From: Hermatobates lingyangjiaoensis
Lineage: Eukaryota; Arthropoda; Insecta; Hemiptera; Hermatobatidae
Assembly: GCA_026182355.1 (NCBI GenBank)
Contig: JAPFBL010000229.1
Coordinates: 225,001-289,000 of the forward strand
DNA length: 64,000 nt
Direction: 5' to 3'
Shown here: positions 47,353-57,500 of the stretch, in pieces
Layout: every line of letters begins with the position of its first letter
Numbering within the stretch: position 1 is the first letter of the stretch
Translations under genes and position numbers: made by a program
The notes under the pieces: generated by a model
Told to the model about the DNA's origin: nothing
What the model saw: only the letters and a program-made list of their open reading frames with translations
The model's database searches: none

Positions 47353-48531
47353 CTACTATTAAAACTAAAGAACAGTAAATGCTTCAAAAATTAATAGTGA
47401 AAATACCACAAATAATCAAAGCCATATATCTAACCAAAGAATAAGCATTTAAACATTTAATATCAGTCTCAAAAAGAACCTACCTACTATTAAAACCAAA
47501 GAACTGTGAATGCTTCAAAAATTAATAGTGAAAATACCACAAATAATCAAAGCCATATATCTAACCAAAGAATAAGCAATTAAAGATTTAATATCAGTCT
47601 CAAAAAGACATTATCTACTATTAAAACTAAAGAACTGTGAATGCTTCAAAAATTAATAGTGAAAATACCACAAATAATCAAAGCCATATATCTAACCAAA
47701 GAATAAGCATTTAAAGATTTAATGTCAGTCAGAAAAATACATTATCTACTATTAAAACAAAAGAACTGTGAATGCTTCAAAAATTAATAGTGAAAATACC
47801 ACAGATAATCAAAGCCATATATCTAACCAAAGAATGAGCAATTAAACATTAAATATCAGTCTGAAAAAGACACTATCTACTATTAAAACTAAAGAACTGT
47901 GAATGCTTCAAAAATTAATAGTGAAAATACCACAAATAATCAAAGCCATATATCTAACCAAAGAATAAGCATTTAAAGATTTAATGTCAGTCAGAAAAAT
48001 ACATTATCTACTATTAAAACAAAAGAACTGTGAATGCTTCAAAAATTAATAGTGAAAATACCACAGATAATCAAAGCCATATATCTAACCAAAGAATAAG
48101 CAATTAAACATTAAATATCAGTCTGAAAAAGACACTATCTACTATTAAAACTAAAGAACTGTGAATGCTTCAAAAATTAATAGTGAAAATACCACAAATA
48201 ATCAAAGCCATATATCTAACCGAAGAATCAGCCATTAAACATTTAATATCAGTCTCAAAAAGAACATATCTACTATTAAAACCAAAGAACTGTGAATGCT
48301 TCAAAAATTAATAGTGAAAATACCACAAATAATCAAAGCCATATATCTAACCAAAGAATAAGCAATTAAACATTAAATATCAGTCTGAAAAAGACACTAT
48401 CTACTATTAAAACCAAAGAACTGTGAATGCTTCAAAAATTAATAGTGAAAATACCACAAATAATCAAAGCCATATATCTAACCAAAGAATAAGCAATTAA
48501 ACATTAAATATCAGTCTGAAAAAGATTGTTA
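47353..48531 (-). repeat. Nine-copy tandem array of a 131-bp mitochondrial ND4 segment
   Basis: CTACTATTAAAAC recurs at 47353, 47484, 47615, 47746, 47877, 48008, 48139, 48270 and 48401, an exact 131-bp period. On the minus strand with mitochondrial code each unit reads TDI, stop, CLIAYSLVSY and MALIICGIFTINFWSIHSSL-VLIV, i.e. the conserved ND4 block QVDLKSLIAYSSVSHM.......G. Since 131 is not a multiple of 3, successive units fall out of frame. Units 4-5 and 6-7 share private variants (AAAACAAAAG, CCACAGATAATC, AATGTCAGTCAG), so part of the array grew as a 262-bp dimer. Confidence 0.95.
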
Positions 48532-48712
48532 ATATAACAAACAATCTTTAAATAATAAAATAATCATTATAAAAAATCCCTCCCCCTCATTATTAATACT
48601 ATAATATGAATTATACCATAGCATCCTAATTTTAATAAAATTCCAGCAAAAATTATAGAACCTGAAATAGGAGTTCAACATGAGCTTCAGATCATCAAAA
48701 ATTGAAAAAAAA
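48532..48712 (-). pseudogene. ND4: Numt: ND4 segment upstream of the array
   Basis: Minus strand, mitochondrial code: FNFWWSEAHVE, a one-base frameshift, TPISGSMIFAGILLKLGCYG and MIHIMVLMMSGSDFLW, equivalent to the ND4 block LPKAHVEAPISGSM.LAG.LLKLGGYG. It ends near 48712, where non-mitochondrial sequence begins. The 71-codon nuclear-code frame here (48529-48744) is out of register with ND4. Confidence 0.9.
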
Positions 48713-48824
48713 ACAGTATTGGTATCGTGAAGTGTTTCTAACACTTATTAGTTATCCTTGACACTCAACTTATAGAAGTGTTCTATGATTCCTTAAACAC
48801 TGAACAGACCTTTATTAAGGCAGA

Positions 48825-48890
48825 TGAACCTGAGGATGAAAAATAAGTGTTCAAAACTTGTCAACGTTACTTAAAATCATTTACGTTGAG
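48825..48890 (+). repeat. PLE-type core, solo
   Basis: AACCTGAGGATGAAAAATAA then GTGTTCAAAACTTGTCAACG. CTGANGA...AAAC order as in families D and H. Confidence 0.45.
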
Positions 48891-50007
48891 ATTAGATTTT
48901 CTTTCTCTTATCATAATCATAAATAAATACCACACAATAAATGATAGCCTAATTCGTAAGAATATAATTAATATTCTATTTTTCTCTTTTTTATAGACGT
49001 TAACTTCCGTAATTGTTGCAGATAAGTTGTCTACATAAACTGAAAGTTGTTTACATAGTTTAAAATTTAATCAATAAAACCTATTCAGTTCATTAATAAT
49101 AAGTTTCCACACTAATAGTACAGCTTTTTAAAATGATCAACAAAATTGTAAAAAATGCAAATTATTTTGTCATATGGCACCATTAAATATCACACATATA
49201 TTATACATAAATGAAACATTTATTTATAAATAACTTGGTCCATGTGGTTTAAGAATTTATATGGTTAAGCCTAAATAAATGTGAAGAATTTAATAAAGAA
49301 ACATACAGACTTTATTTTTTTTATATTAGATTGGTATTATTGGTATTGGTATTATTGTATTTCATACTACCAAGATTTATTATATTTGTTATGTAATCAA
49401 TAGAATGTAAATTTAAGTACTGCTGTTGTAATACATGCAGAACAAACAAATTTTACACTACAAAAATACTCTTTGTGTATTAATAAATTAATTAGTCTAA
49501 CTAGTATTTATAATTGTTTCAGTTCTTACTTAAACAATTTCTGATTAATTCTTAAGTGAAATAAGATTGGTCTTTTAACCTCTGATTAATTGATTTAAAT
49601 AACCTCTTTTATTTCTCTGAGAAGAGGTTAAATCTAATTGTCATCTAATATTTAATGTAGTCTAATAATGAATTATGTAATGTAATTTAATGTAATGGAA
49701 ATGTGTTTTAACTTCTACTTAATGGAATAAAAATGAGTCAGCTAAATATGAAGTCTAAACTTCAATTCAGGACAATCATTACAAGTATTCATTATTCACT
49801 TCTTTAATTATCTTCTACATTATTGTTATTCTAAATTAGGTTAAAAAAAAAACTTTTACTTACAATTTGATGTCTTTTTTTTTTAATAAAGTAGACATTT
49901 AACGCAATAAAACAATGAATTCATAATACTAATATAAAAGTACTAAAGGACGCGTAGAACTATCTATGTTAATTAGGCAAAATGGCTGCAATTTAACGTA
50001 ACTCACT
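48891..50007. other. No gene recognised
   Basis: AT-rich. A small hairpin AACCTCTTTTATTTCTCTGA / GAAGAGGTTAA sits at 49602-49632. Confidence 0.45.
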
Positions 50008-50525
50008 GGTTGTGATTCATCCAATGCCTTCTCAATTATTTCACTTATAAGATTATTTTTTTTAACTTAAGAATTATTTAATCATAAAGGAAACTTTATT
50101 AGCTTTTGTTTTAAAAAAACAAAAAATTAGAAATTGAAATTTCTGCTGATTTTTTTTTTTTTTTAATGACATGATCAATTACAAATATAAGTAAATGTAT
50201 TAATCATCTCTACTTTAGGTGTATGAGGCCAGATTTTAGTTAATAGGTAGCACGATTAACATTGGTTGTGATTCATCCAATGCCTTCTCAATTATTTCAT
50301 TTATAATATTTTTTTTTTTTAACTTAAGAATTATTTAATCATAAAGGAAACTTTATTAGCTTTTTGTTTTAAAAAAATAAAAAAATAGAAATTGAAATTT
50401 CTGATCAATAATCTGATTTATTTTTTTTGATGACCTGATCAATTATAAATATAAGTAAATGTATTAATCATCTCTACTTTAGGTGTATGAGGCCAGATTT
50501 TAGTTAATAGGTAGCACGATTAACA
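50008..50525 (+). repeat. Tandem duplication, ~256-bp unit
   Basis: GGTTGTGATTCATCCAATGC starts at 50008 and again at 50264; each unit ends TAGGTAGCACGATTAACAT. About 93-95% identical by eye, differing mainly in poly-T/poly-A lengths. No frame or RNA feature. Confidence 0.9.
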
Positions 50526-50824
50526 TCAGTACTCAAGATTTCAAGGTCAAATTTGGGTCATGACACTAAATTGTTATGTAGGTTAAATTTCTTAATTAAG
50601 TATATACTAATCATTTTTTTTGTGTTTGTGAGATTAATGATCTACTAGAAAGGTACATCTTTGACAATAATACTTCTACTGAGTATTCTGTTTTCCTTTC
50701 ACATATTTTCTCTCACTTATTTTAATCCTAATCACATTCATATTGTTTCTAAAATAATCAACTTTAAAAATATTTAAACACACCGGATCAATGGATTCAC
50801 TTAAAAAATTTCTAAGTCAATGTA

Positions 50825-51165
50825 AACAAATCTGGAGTGGCCTACTTTACTTTACTGTATATAAACAAAATATCATACTTCTTGTGTATATAATACATAA
50901 TGTTTATTTAGGCATAACCTAATGTTTATTAGTCTTTCATTCCTGAAGGGAGTACAGATAGTGATTGATCCACTTATAAATATATATGCTTATTTTTATA
51001 TAACACACGACACTTGGAGATAATAAAATTAGTATAACTATAGCAGTAATAATATTTCTGAAAAGCGAAACTGTAGATTTTGTGTTTCGAAATATCTCTT
51101 ATAGGAGAACTTAGCTATAGTTCCAATAGCCAGAGGATCTCTTTTATAGTTTATATCAACTCTTT
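50825..51165 (+). repeat. Dispersed repeat family L, copy 1
   Basis: CTGGAGTGGCCTAC, AATATCATAC..TTGTGTATATAAT, GGGAGTACAGATAGTGATT and TTTGTGTTTCGAAATATCTC recur at 61190-61400 and 62320-62650 in the same order. Unclassified. Confidence 0.5.
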
Positions 51166-51227
51166 CTATATCACACTTGAACTGTGAGGAATGGACTATT
51201 TCGTTATGAAGGAGCTATTTTCAGATT

Positions 51228-51780
51228 GATCAATGATTTTTAGTTTTGTATAATATAACTGATAATATGATTATTGTTTCATACATTTATTTTACATGCA
51301 CCATATATAATATTACATGCCATCGAATCTTAGTTTTATCATTAAAATACATTACAGTACGATTACATTAAGCCTTTCATTGCATTAAATTAAACTTTCA
51401 GATACACATTATAACATTTTTGGAAAGTCTATAACGTTTATGAATTGTTTAAAACTTCGAAATAGATCACTGTTTTGCACTATCATATTCTTTGCTGGAG
51501 GCCAACCACATCCAGTTGTTATTGTAAATGTCATAAATAGTTGTCATTATAATGATTATTATAACTAATATGATTATTATATTATATATTATTACAATTC
51601 TGATATGATTATTAGAACATAAACACATTATACCAGTTTTGTCTATGAGTTTTACATCATGTTTACTCAATCGAGCCATTAAAATAAACAAAATTAACTT
51701 TTGCCAGACAGTTTGTTATTAAATAATAGTAAAGATAAGTATAGAGTAGATATTTGTATATAAATATCCATTTTTTATTT
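51228..51780 (+). repeat. Left arm of a long imperfect inverted repeat
   Basis: 51228-51280 (AGATTGATCAATGATTTTTA) and 51600-51775 (ATTATTAGAACATAAACACA ... AAAGATAAGTATAGAGTAGA) correspond to one continuous right arm, with about 320 extra bases between them here, bounded by GATATGATTATT-like strings on both sides. Confidence 0.75.
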
Positions 51781-52639
51781 TTTACACTATTCTAGTATAA
51801 TAGTTCATATCAATTACTTTTAAAAATTTCAAGCTTCCAACTATAAAACATTTAAATTATACTGAAAAGCCAGCTTTAATTTTATTTGAATATGCAAGAC
51901 CAGCTAATTGCTAATCTCAATATACATTTACAGAAATCATATAACAGAGAACAGTACGCAGGAAAAAGATAACACTTGCTCAGAGTAATCATAATTGGAT
52001 TTTTGATTTTTGACAAAGAGAAAGAAAAGTGGTTTCTGAAGAAACATTAGCATGCGATAAAATACCCAGTATAATGATTTTATAAAAGACAAAAAATATA
52101 AAACAATTCAAAATTGAAAACATTCTTTGAAAAATAATAAATGAAATTATCCTTCATCTTAAATTATAAATTGTTTTAAAACAACATTTTTCTTACATAG
52201 TTCTGTACCTTTTTCAGACAAAATAGGAATGTTTTCTAGTTTTAAATGGGAAACTTTGTCTTCAATCTTCAGTATAGAAGGAGTTCAGATAAACTGCCTA
52301 TGTAAGTGATCCAATTGCTATTCTAACAACAACCATGTTCTTTGTAAGAGGTATTTCGTAACACTAAATCTACACTTTCGCTTTTCATATATGTTATTAC
52401 TATGAAAATAACAAATCACTGCCGATTGATAAGAGTTAAAGGCTTCCATATTTTCCTAAATCTCTCGCCAATTCAGAAAATTGGTAGTAATATAGACTAT
52501 TTTCCTTTATCTGTAACAATAAAAATCAACTGCCTATCTATCGGTGTCATTTCTTAATATATAAATAGCTAGTTCACATTAGTTTTATAATAAAAATATT
52601 TAATTTTCTTGAAATTTTTTGGGTTAATATTTATATAGA

Positions 52640-52903
52640 AATATCTACTCTATACTTTATAATAAAAATGTTTCATTTTTTGAAATTTTGTGGGTTAATA
52701 TTTATATAAAAATATCTACTTTATACTTATCTTTACTATATTTAATAACAGACTGTCTGAAAACAATTAATTTTATTTTAATAGCCCAATTGAGTAAACA
52801 TGATGTAAAACTCATAGACAATTAAATCTGGTATGATTTGTTTACGTTCTAATAATCATATTATCAGTTATATTATACAAAACTAAAAATCATTGATCAA
52901 TCT
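52640..52903 (-). repeat. Right arm of the long inverted repeat
   Basis: Reverse complement runs AGATTGATCAATGATTTTTA, GATAATATGATTATTAGAAC, TCATGTTTACTCAATTGGGC to AAAGATAAGTATAAAGTAGA. A short direct duplication (GGGTTAATATTTATATARAA) lies at its outer edge, 52620 and 52692. Confidence 0.75.
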
Positions 52904-52972
52904 AAAATGTCATTTTTTTTTATAATTATACTTATTATTATGAGACTGAAGTCCTGACTGGCGTCAAACCGT

Positions 52973-53922
52973 GTGCACCATACACCTCTGTGCGCACCAC
53001 CCACCTCTGTGCGCACCACTCACCTCTGTGCGCACCACCCACCTCTGTGCGCACCACCCACCTCTGTGCGCACCACCCACTTCTGTGCGCACCACTCACC
53101 TCTGTGCGCACCACTCACCTCTGTGCGCACCACCCACCTCTGTGCGCACCACCCACCTCTGAGCGCACCAATCACTTCTGTGCGCACCACTCACCTCTGT
53201 GCGCACCACCCACTTCTGTGCGCACCACCCACCTCTGTGCGCACCACCCACTTCTGTGCGCACCACTCACCTCTGTGCGCACCACCCACCTCTGTGCGTA
53301 CCACCCACTTCTGTGCGCACCACCCACCTCTGTGCGCACCACCCACTTCTGTGCGCACTACTCACCTCTGTGCGCACCACTCACTTCTGTGCGCACCACT
53401 CACCTCTGTGCGCACCACCCACCTCTGTGCGCACCACCCACTTCTGTGCGCACCACTCACCTCTGTGCGCACCACCCACCTCTGTGCGCACCACCCACTT
53501 CTGCTTGCACCACTCACCTCTGTGCGCACCACCCACTTCTGTGCGCACCACCCACCTCTGTGCGCACCACCCACTTCTGTGCGCACCACTCACCTCTGTG
53601 CGCACCACTCACCTCTGTGCGCACCACCCACCTCTGTGCGCACCACCCACCTCTGTGCGCACCACCCACTTCTGTGCGCACCACTCACCTCTGTGCGCAC
53701 CACTCACTTCTGTGCGCACCACTCACCTCTGTGCGCACCACCCATCTCTGTGCGCACCACCCACTTCTGTGCGCACCACTCACCTCTGTGCGCACCACCC
53801 ACCTCTGTGCGCACCACTCACCTCTGTGCGCACCACCCACCTCTGTGCGCACCACTCACCTCTGTGCGCACCACTCACCTCTGTGCGCACCACCCACCTC
53901 TGTGCGCACCCACTTCTGTCGT
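52973..53922 (+). repeat. 19-bp minisatellite, ~50 copies
   Basis: Unit CTCTGTGCGCACCACCCAC with two common variable sites (CACCCAC/CACTCAC and CCTCTG/CTTCTG). About 950 bp, GC-rich against an AT-rich background. Since 19 is not a multiple of 3 and the unit lacks stops, all three plus-strand frames stay open for over 250 codons (repeating CAPPTSVRTTHL-type text); this is a repeat artefact, not a gene. Confidence 0.97.
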
Positions 53923-54769
53923 ACTGTGCCTTGCATTGTCTGTTAAACCCCACTTGAGATTTTAGAATCTTTCATTTTGTACGTGATTCACCATACATTT
54001 TTGACTACTCTACTAAATATTTTCCTACCTGTTAGGTTGGGGTTGAACTAACCACGGAGCATAGTGGATAGTTTATCTTATGCATTGTTACCAGACTACA
54101 GAAACGTGGAGGAACACTTTTGTAATTATATAGTTTGTACTTCGTATCCATATCTATTTTTCTTTCAAATTAAATCATTAAATAATTCTTTAATTGTTGA
54201 ATTCAACTTATTTTCAAGTGACACTGTAGGATTTCATCTTTTATCCGCAATTAATTTGTATCTTTGCTTATCCGGTGATAGACAATCATTTTTTTCCTCA
54301 TATACCTCGTTCATAATAAAAGTTTGTTCGTTTTATCTGAGCTAAGAATTATCATCTTTTAAGGAATGTTTTGTATCCTTCAACATTGTGTTCAATTTAT
54401 CTAGTTTTTTTGATTGATTAATTTTTTTCTAAGTGGTTTGTCTTAATATTTCTACATTGATCACGGCATGATTGATGTCTTCAAGTTTGGCACATTAGTA
54501 ATGATAGGAACAACATCAGCAATTATCTGAGTCAATCAAATATCTTTGTGGTTAAATGAGAAACTGAATTTACATCAGTAAGTTTATAAATCCCTAACAT
54601 GAAGAGGTAGGGGAGTCTTAGTTAAATTAGTGACCCGTTTGGTTTTTTCGCCTGGTTATTGGGTAACTCCTAATATTAGAGAGAGTTTGAGGTGAGTTTT
54701 GTAATACTTTCAAACTACTTGTTCCGTTGTATCTATCTGTCTGACGATATCTTGTTTGTTGTACAGCCC
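53923..54769. other. No gene recognised
   Basis: AT-rich; a 93-codon frame at 54064-54345 has no recognisable domain. Confidence 0.4.
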
Positions 54770-54825
54770 TGATGATGCTATACAAATATGGTTAAACATT
54801 GACCTAAGTGTGTGAAGTAAACAAG
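54770..54825 (+). repeat. PLE-type core, solo
   Basis: CCCTGATGATGCTATACAAA then TATGGTTAAACATTGACC. CTGATGA present; GAAA reads TAAA. Confidence 0.45.
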
Positions 54826-54951
54826 AGTTTCTTGTTTAGCCCAACTCTCAATATCTACATGGTTATTCTATGTCATATCCTTACTTTACGTTTTTAGAGT
54901 GATTTGTCAGTTACTCTAAAATAGAGAAATAAAGGGACTGATGATGTAGAT

Positions 54952-55448
54952 CGGGCATGGGCAACCTGCGGCCCGCGGGCCACATGAGGCCCAACACGTG
55001 TTTTTATGCGTGTTTTGTTATTAAGTTTTATTATTATTAATTCAGTCTTATTATTACAAAAATTCCTTTGCTTTCTGGTTATTAACTAAAGCTGACCCAG
55101 ATTTTTGGAAGAAAATTACATAGAAGAGAGAGATACATTTATTCAGTAGCAATAAATGCTTTGGTTGTTTTTTATAAGACGCTACTAATCTCTTTTTGGG
55201 TTTCTGATAATTGCTTCATTATCATTATGAAATAGTAAGATATCAATAATACTTTTCATTATATGAAAAATAAAAAGTTTAATAATTATTGACACGTTAA
55301 TTTAGCACAGATTATGGTTCTCTATTTATATTTATATATATAAGACCTGTATGTATCAAAATACGAGAGAAATTACCATGCGGGCCGCAGTCACTCGGAA
55401 ATCATATAACGCCCATGCCACAAAATCACAAAAGGTTGCCCATGCCTG
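54952..55448. mobile_element. hAT-type MITE, 497 bp, perfect 8-bp target duplication
   Basis: Ends CGGGCATGGGCAACCT and AGGTTGCCCATGCCTG are inverted repeats with one mismatch; the flanks are ATGTAGAT on both sides (54944-54951 and 55449-55456), a perfect 8-bp duplication typical of hAT elements. Subterminal GCGGCCCGCGGGCC / GCGGGCCGC also matches the common hAT MITE style. No transposase inside. Confidence 0.93.
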
Positions 55449-55517
55449 ATGTAGATAGAAAAACAGACTCAGAACATGACTGAGTTGAATAAATGTTGAA
55501 GGTTTGATTGTTACAGG

Positions 55518-55690
55518 CATTGATGTTACTAATACAGTGTGAAGAAATAGCATCAGTAGGTGAGGTCACTCCAGAGACCATAGTTCAAAAGATGCTCCAA
55601 AATGAAGATAGTTGGTCAAAAGCTGCAAACTTTGTAGAGGCGGTTCTCCGTCATAAGAAGAACGAAAGTGGTGTGAGGCAAGGGCAATGA
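55518..55690 (+). pseudogene. C-terminus of a LINE ORF2 (R1/Jockey-like) fragment
   Basis: ALMLLIQCEEIASVGEVTPE, then TIVQKMLQNEDSWSKAANFV and EAVLRHKKNESGVRQGQ before TGA. The pattern (Thr-Pro-Glu..Val..Met Leu..Glu..Trp..Val..Phe...Val Leu..Lys) is the short helical tail after the zinc motif in R1-like LINE ORF2 proteins. The following 170 bp (TTTTTAGTGGGTCGGGACCC then CCAACCCC) resemble a LINE 3' UTR. A good TTGATTGTTACAG acceptor lies just before, so a host exon is the alternative, but the tail and 3' UTR favour a 5'-truncated LINE. Confidence 0.55.
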
Positions 55691-55865
55691 TAAGTCATAG
55701 GTGAACGAATGGGGACAAGAAGGTGAATCCTATTCAGGAGGACTGAGGCACCGGCATGAAGTAATATGCAAACGGTTTCCGTGTCGGGTATTGCCAGGAA
55801 ATAGGATGTGGTTTTTTAGTGGGTCGGGACCCCCAACCCCACATACCCTAAACAAGACGTCTTGC
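55691..55865 (+). repeat. LINE 3' UTR-like segment
   Basis: Follows the LINE tail; includes CCGTGTCGGGTATTGCCAGG and GTGGGTCGGGACCCCCAACC. Confidence 0.45.
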
Positions 55866-57114
55866 TAAGGGATCTGATGAACAGATTTTTCCACATCCTA
55901 CGACGAAATACAGTGTGAGGTATAGTTGAGTTGAGATTTTTGATGTTTTCTGTTGCAGGTGACAAGATAGCCGCCATCTCGAGGCGCAAGTCAAGTGCCT
56001 CGCTCCCGCTCTCCTCGCCCCTCGTCCTGCTTCACATCTCTCTTCAAACTCTCTTACTCTTGCTTTCATCTTAACCTGCTCTCTCTATTCAGCTACATAT
56101 CACAAGGATTGCAGGATACCAAGCTTTTTTACCATCTCCATACAGGATTAACCATTTGCTCAACCATGTCTTCACAAAACATAAATTATATTCTTCTTAA
56201 TCAACAAACACAGCAGCATCAGAATTTCGTTTTACTCAATTTGCCATATTTTAACAACTGAGTTATAGTAACAATATAGAAAAATCAAAGAAATATGTTA
56301 ATGTTTATACTTAGTTTGCTGAATTCTACCCACAAAATTTACTTTTGTTTATTTACATTTGCCTAAGAACTAAATATCAAATCTAATGCAAAACTGGAAT
56401 TGCATATATAATAAAGTATTCTTTACAAAATTTATTCTGGATATTTTTATACTGTCTCCAGAAAGAATATGCAATATACAAGTACATTGTTTGAGATATG
56501 ATAATAACTAATCATAATATATACACAATTGTCGTAATAAACAAATATGACTCCATAATCCAAGTAATCACCACTAAAAGTTGTATTTATTTTTCAGTTA
56601 TTACTTTTAAAGAGGATTTTCTTGACAAGGGTAAACAATTAAAACGGGCACTAGTAGTCCATTATGAGTACAAAAATATAAATACACTACAATTTCGAAA
56701 CTATAGGTGTTAGTATGTTTCTATTTGTGCATCTGTACTCATGATGAGTTCAATGTATATAGACTATCACATTGTAACGTCACAGGTATGGGGTCATCAC
56801 AGGTATGTTAATGCTTCTTGAACTCATATTTTTACTCTTTTCTTATCCATATTCCCACCTACTTGAAATAATATCTCTCCTGATCTGCATAAAGCTCTAG
56901 CCCTTCAGTTTACAGCAACTTGAATCCACAGAACAGTAATGTCATGTTTTTGCCGAGCGGCCTTTAAATTCATGATACTTAAGGTGACTCTTTAGTCATC
57001 GTAACGGGAAGTAAAGATACACTGCGGTTGCATCTACAGGCTTAAAAGTCCATATCTGTGAAGCCATCAGGCATCTCTGTAGCTATTTTCTTCTCTCTCA
57101 GGAATCCCCATACC
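55866..57114. other. No gene recognised
   Basis: A pyrimidine-rich GC-richer patch at 55975-56080 (CTCGCTCCCGCTCTCCTCGC) with no coding interpretation; the rest AT-rich. 56880-57110 has non-background composition and may be more of the LINE relic that follows, but no motif is readable. Confidence 0.4.
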
Positions 57115-57500
57115 CTACTGAAAAGACAAACCTAAAACGACAATTCTTATTACTATGCAGACATCTCGGAGTACACTCAAGATTGAAGCTCTATAACAAA
57201 GTGCTGTGATATTAAACATTACTGAGACTGATCTTGACTTACGGACTTGAACTATTGGGGTTGTACAAAACCTTCAAACATTCATAAAATACAGCCATGA
57301 AATCCTTTATACAGACCTAAAAATCCCATTAAAACCAAATTTAGCTTCTGATCGTTAAAAAGCGTGTCATATCAAACTTTCTTTTCACACGAATCCACTT
57401 GTACAAAACCTTGCTTCTTCCTCACCTTCCCAGAATCCTCCAAGATGACTCAAGTTAAGATGGTCGAAGTATCTACTGCTATGATAATCTACTACAATCA
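57115..57500 (+). pseudogene. Jockey-like LINE reverse transcriptase C-terminal fragment
   Basis: Pieces in two frames: LLCRHLGVHSRLKLYNKVL, then LRLILTYGLELLGLYKT, then in another frame HEILYTDLKIPLKP, IKLSFHTNPLVQNLA and SSSPSQNPPR. This is the order LY(N)K...RP..TYG.ELWG....; ..LH.DL.IP.V; ..HPNPL...L that closes the RT of Jockey-clade LINEs. Numerous stops and frameshifts. In the live element this protein makes cDNA by target-primed reverse transcription. Confidence 0.7.

Noticed and set aside
48529..48744. 71-codon nuclear-code frame
   Set aside because: Overlaps ND4-derived sequence but in the wrong register; the ND4 reading requires mitochondrial code and a frameshift.
52973..53922. 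CRISPR-like array
   Set aside because: Units are contiguous with no unique spacers, and the genome is clearly eukaryotic. The same holds for the arrays at 47353 and 60080.
52973..53965. 330-, 318- and 252-codon open frames of Cys/His/Pro-rich peptide
   Set aside because: They are three readings of one 19-bp minisatellite without stop codons; no unique N- or C-terminal domain.
55503..55690. Host exon with a good acceptor at 55517
   Set aside because: The peptide resembles the tail of R1-like LINE ORF2 and is followed by a LINE-type 3' UTR; kept only as an alternative.
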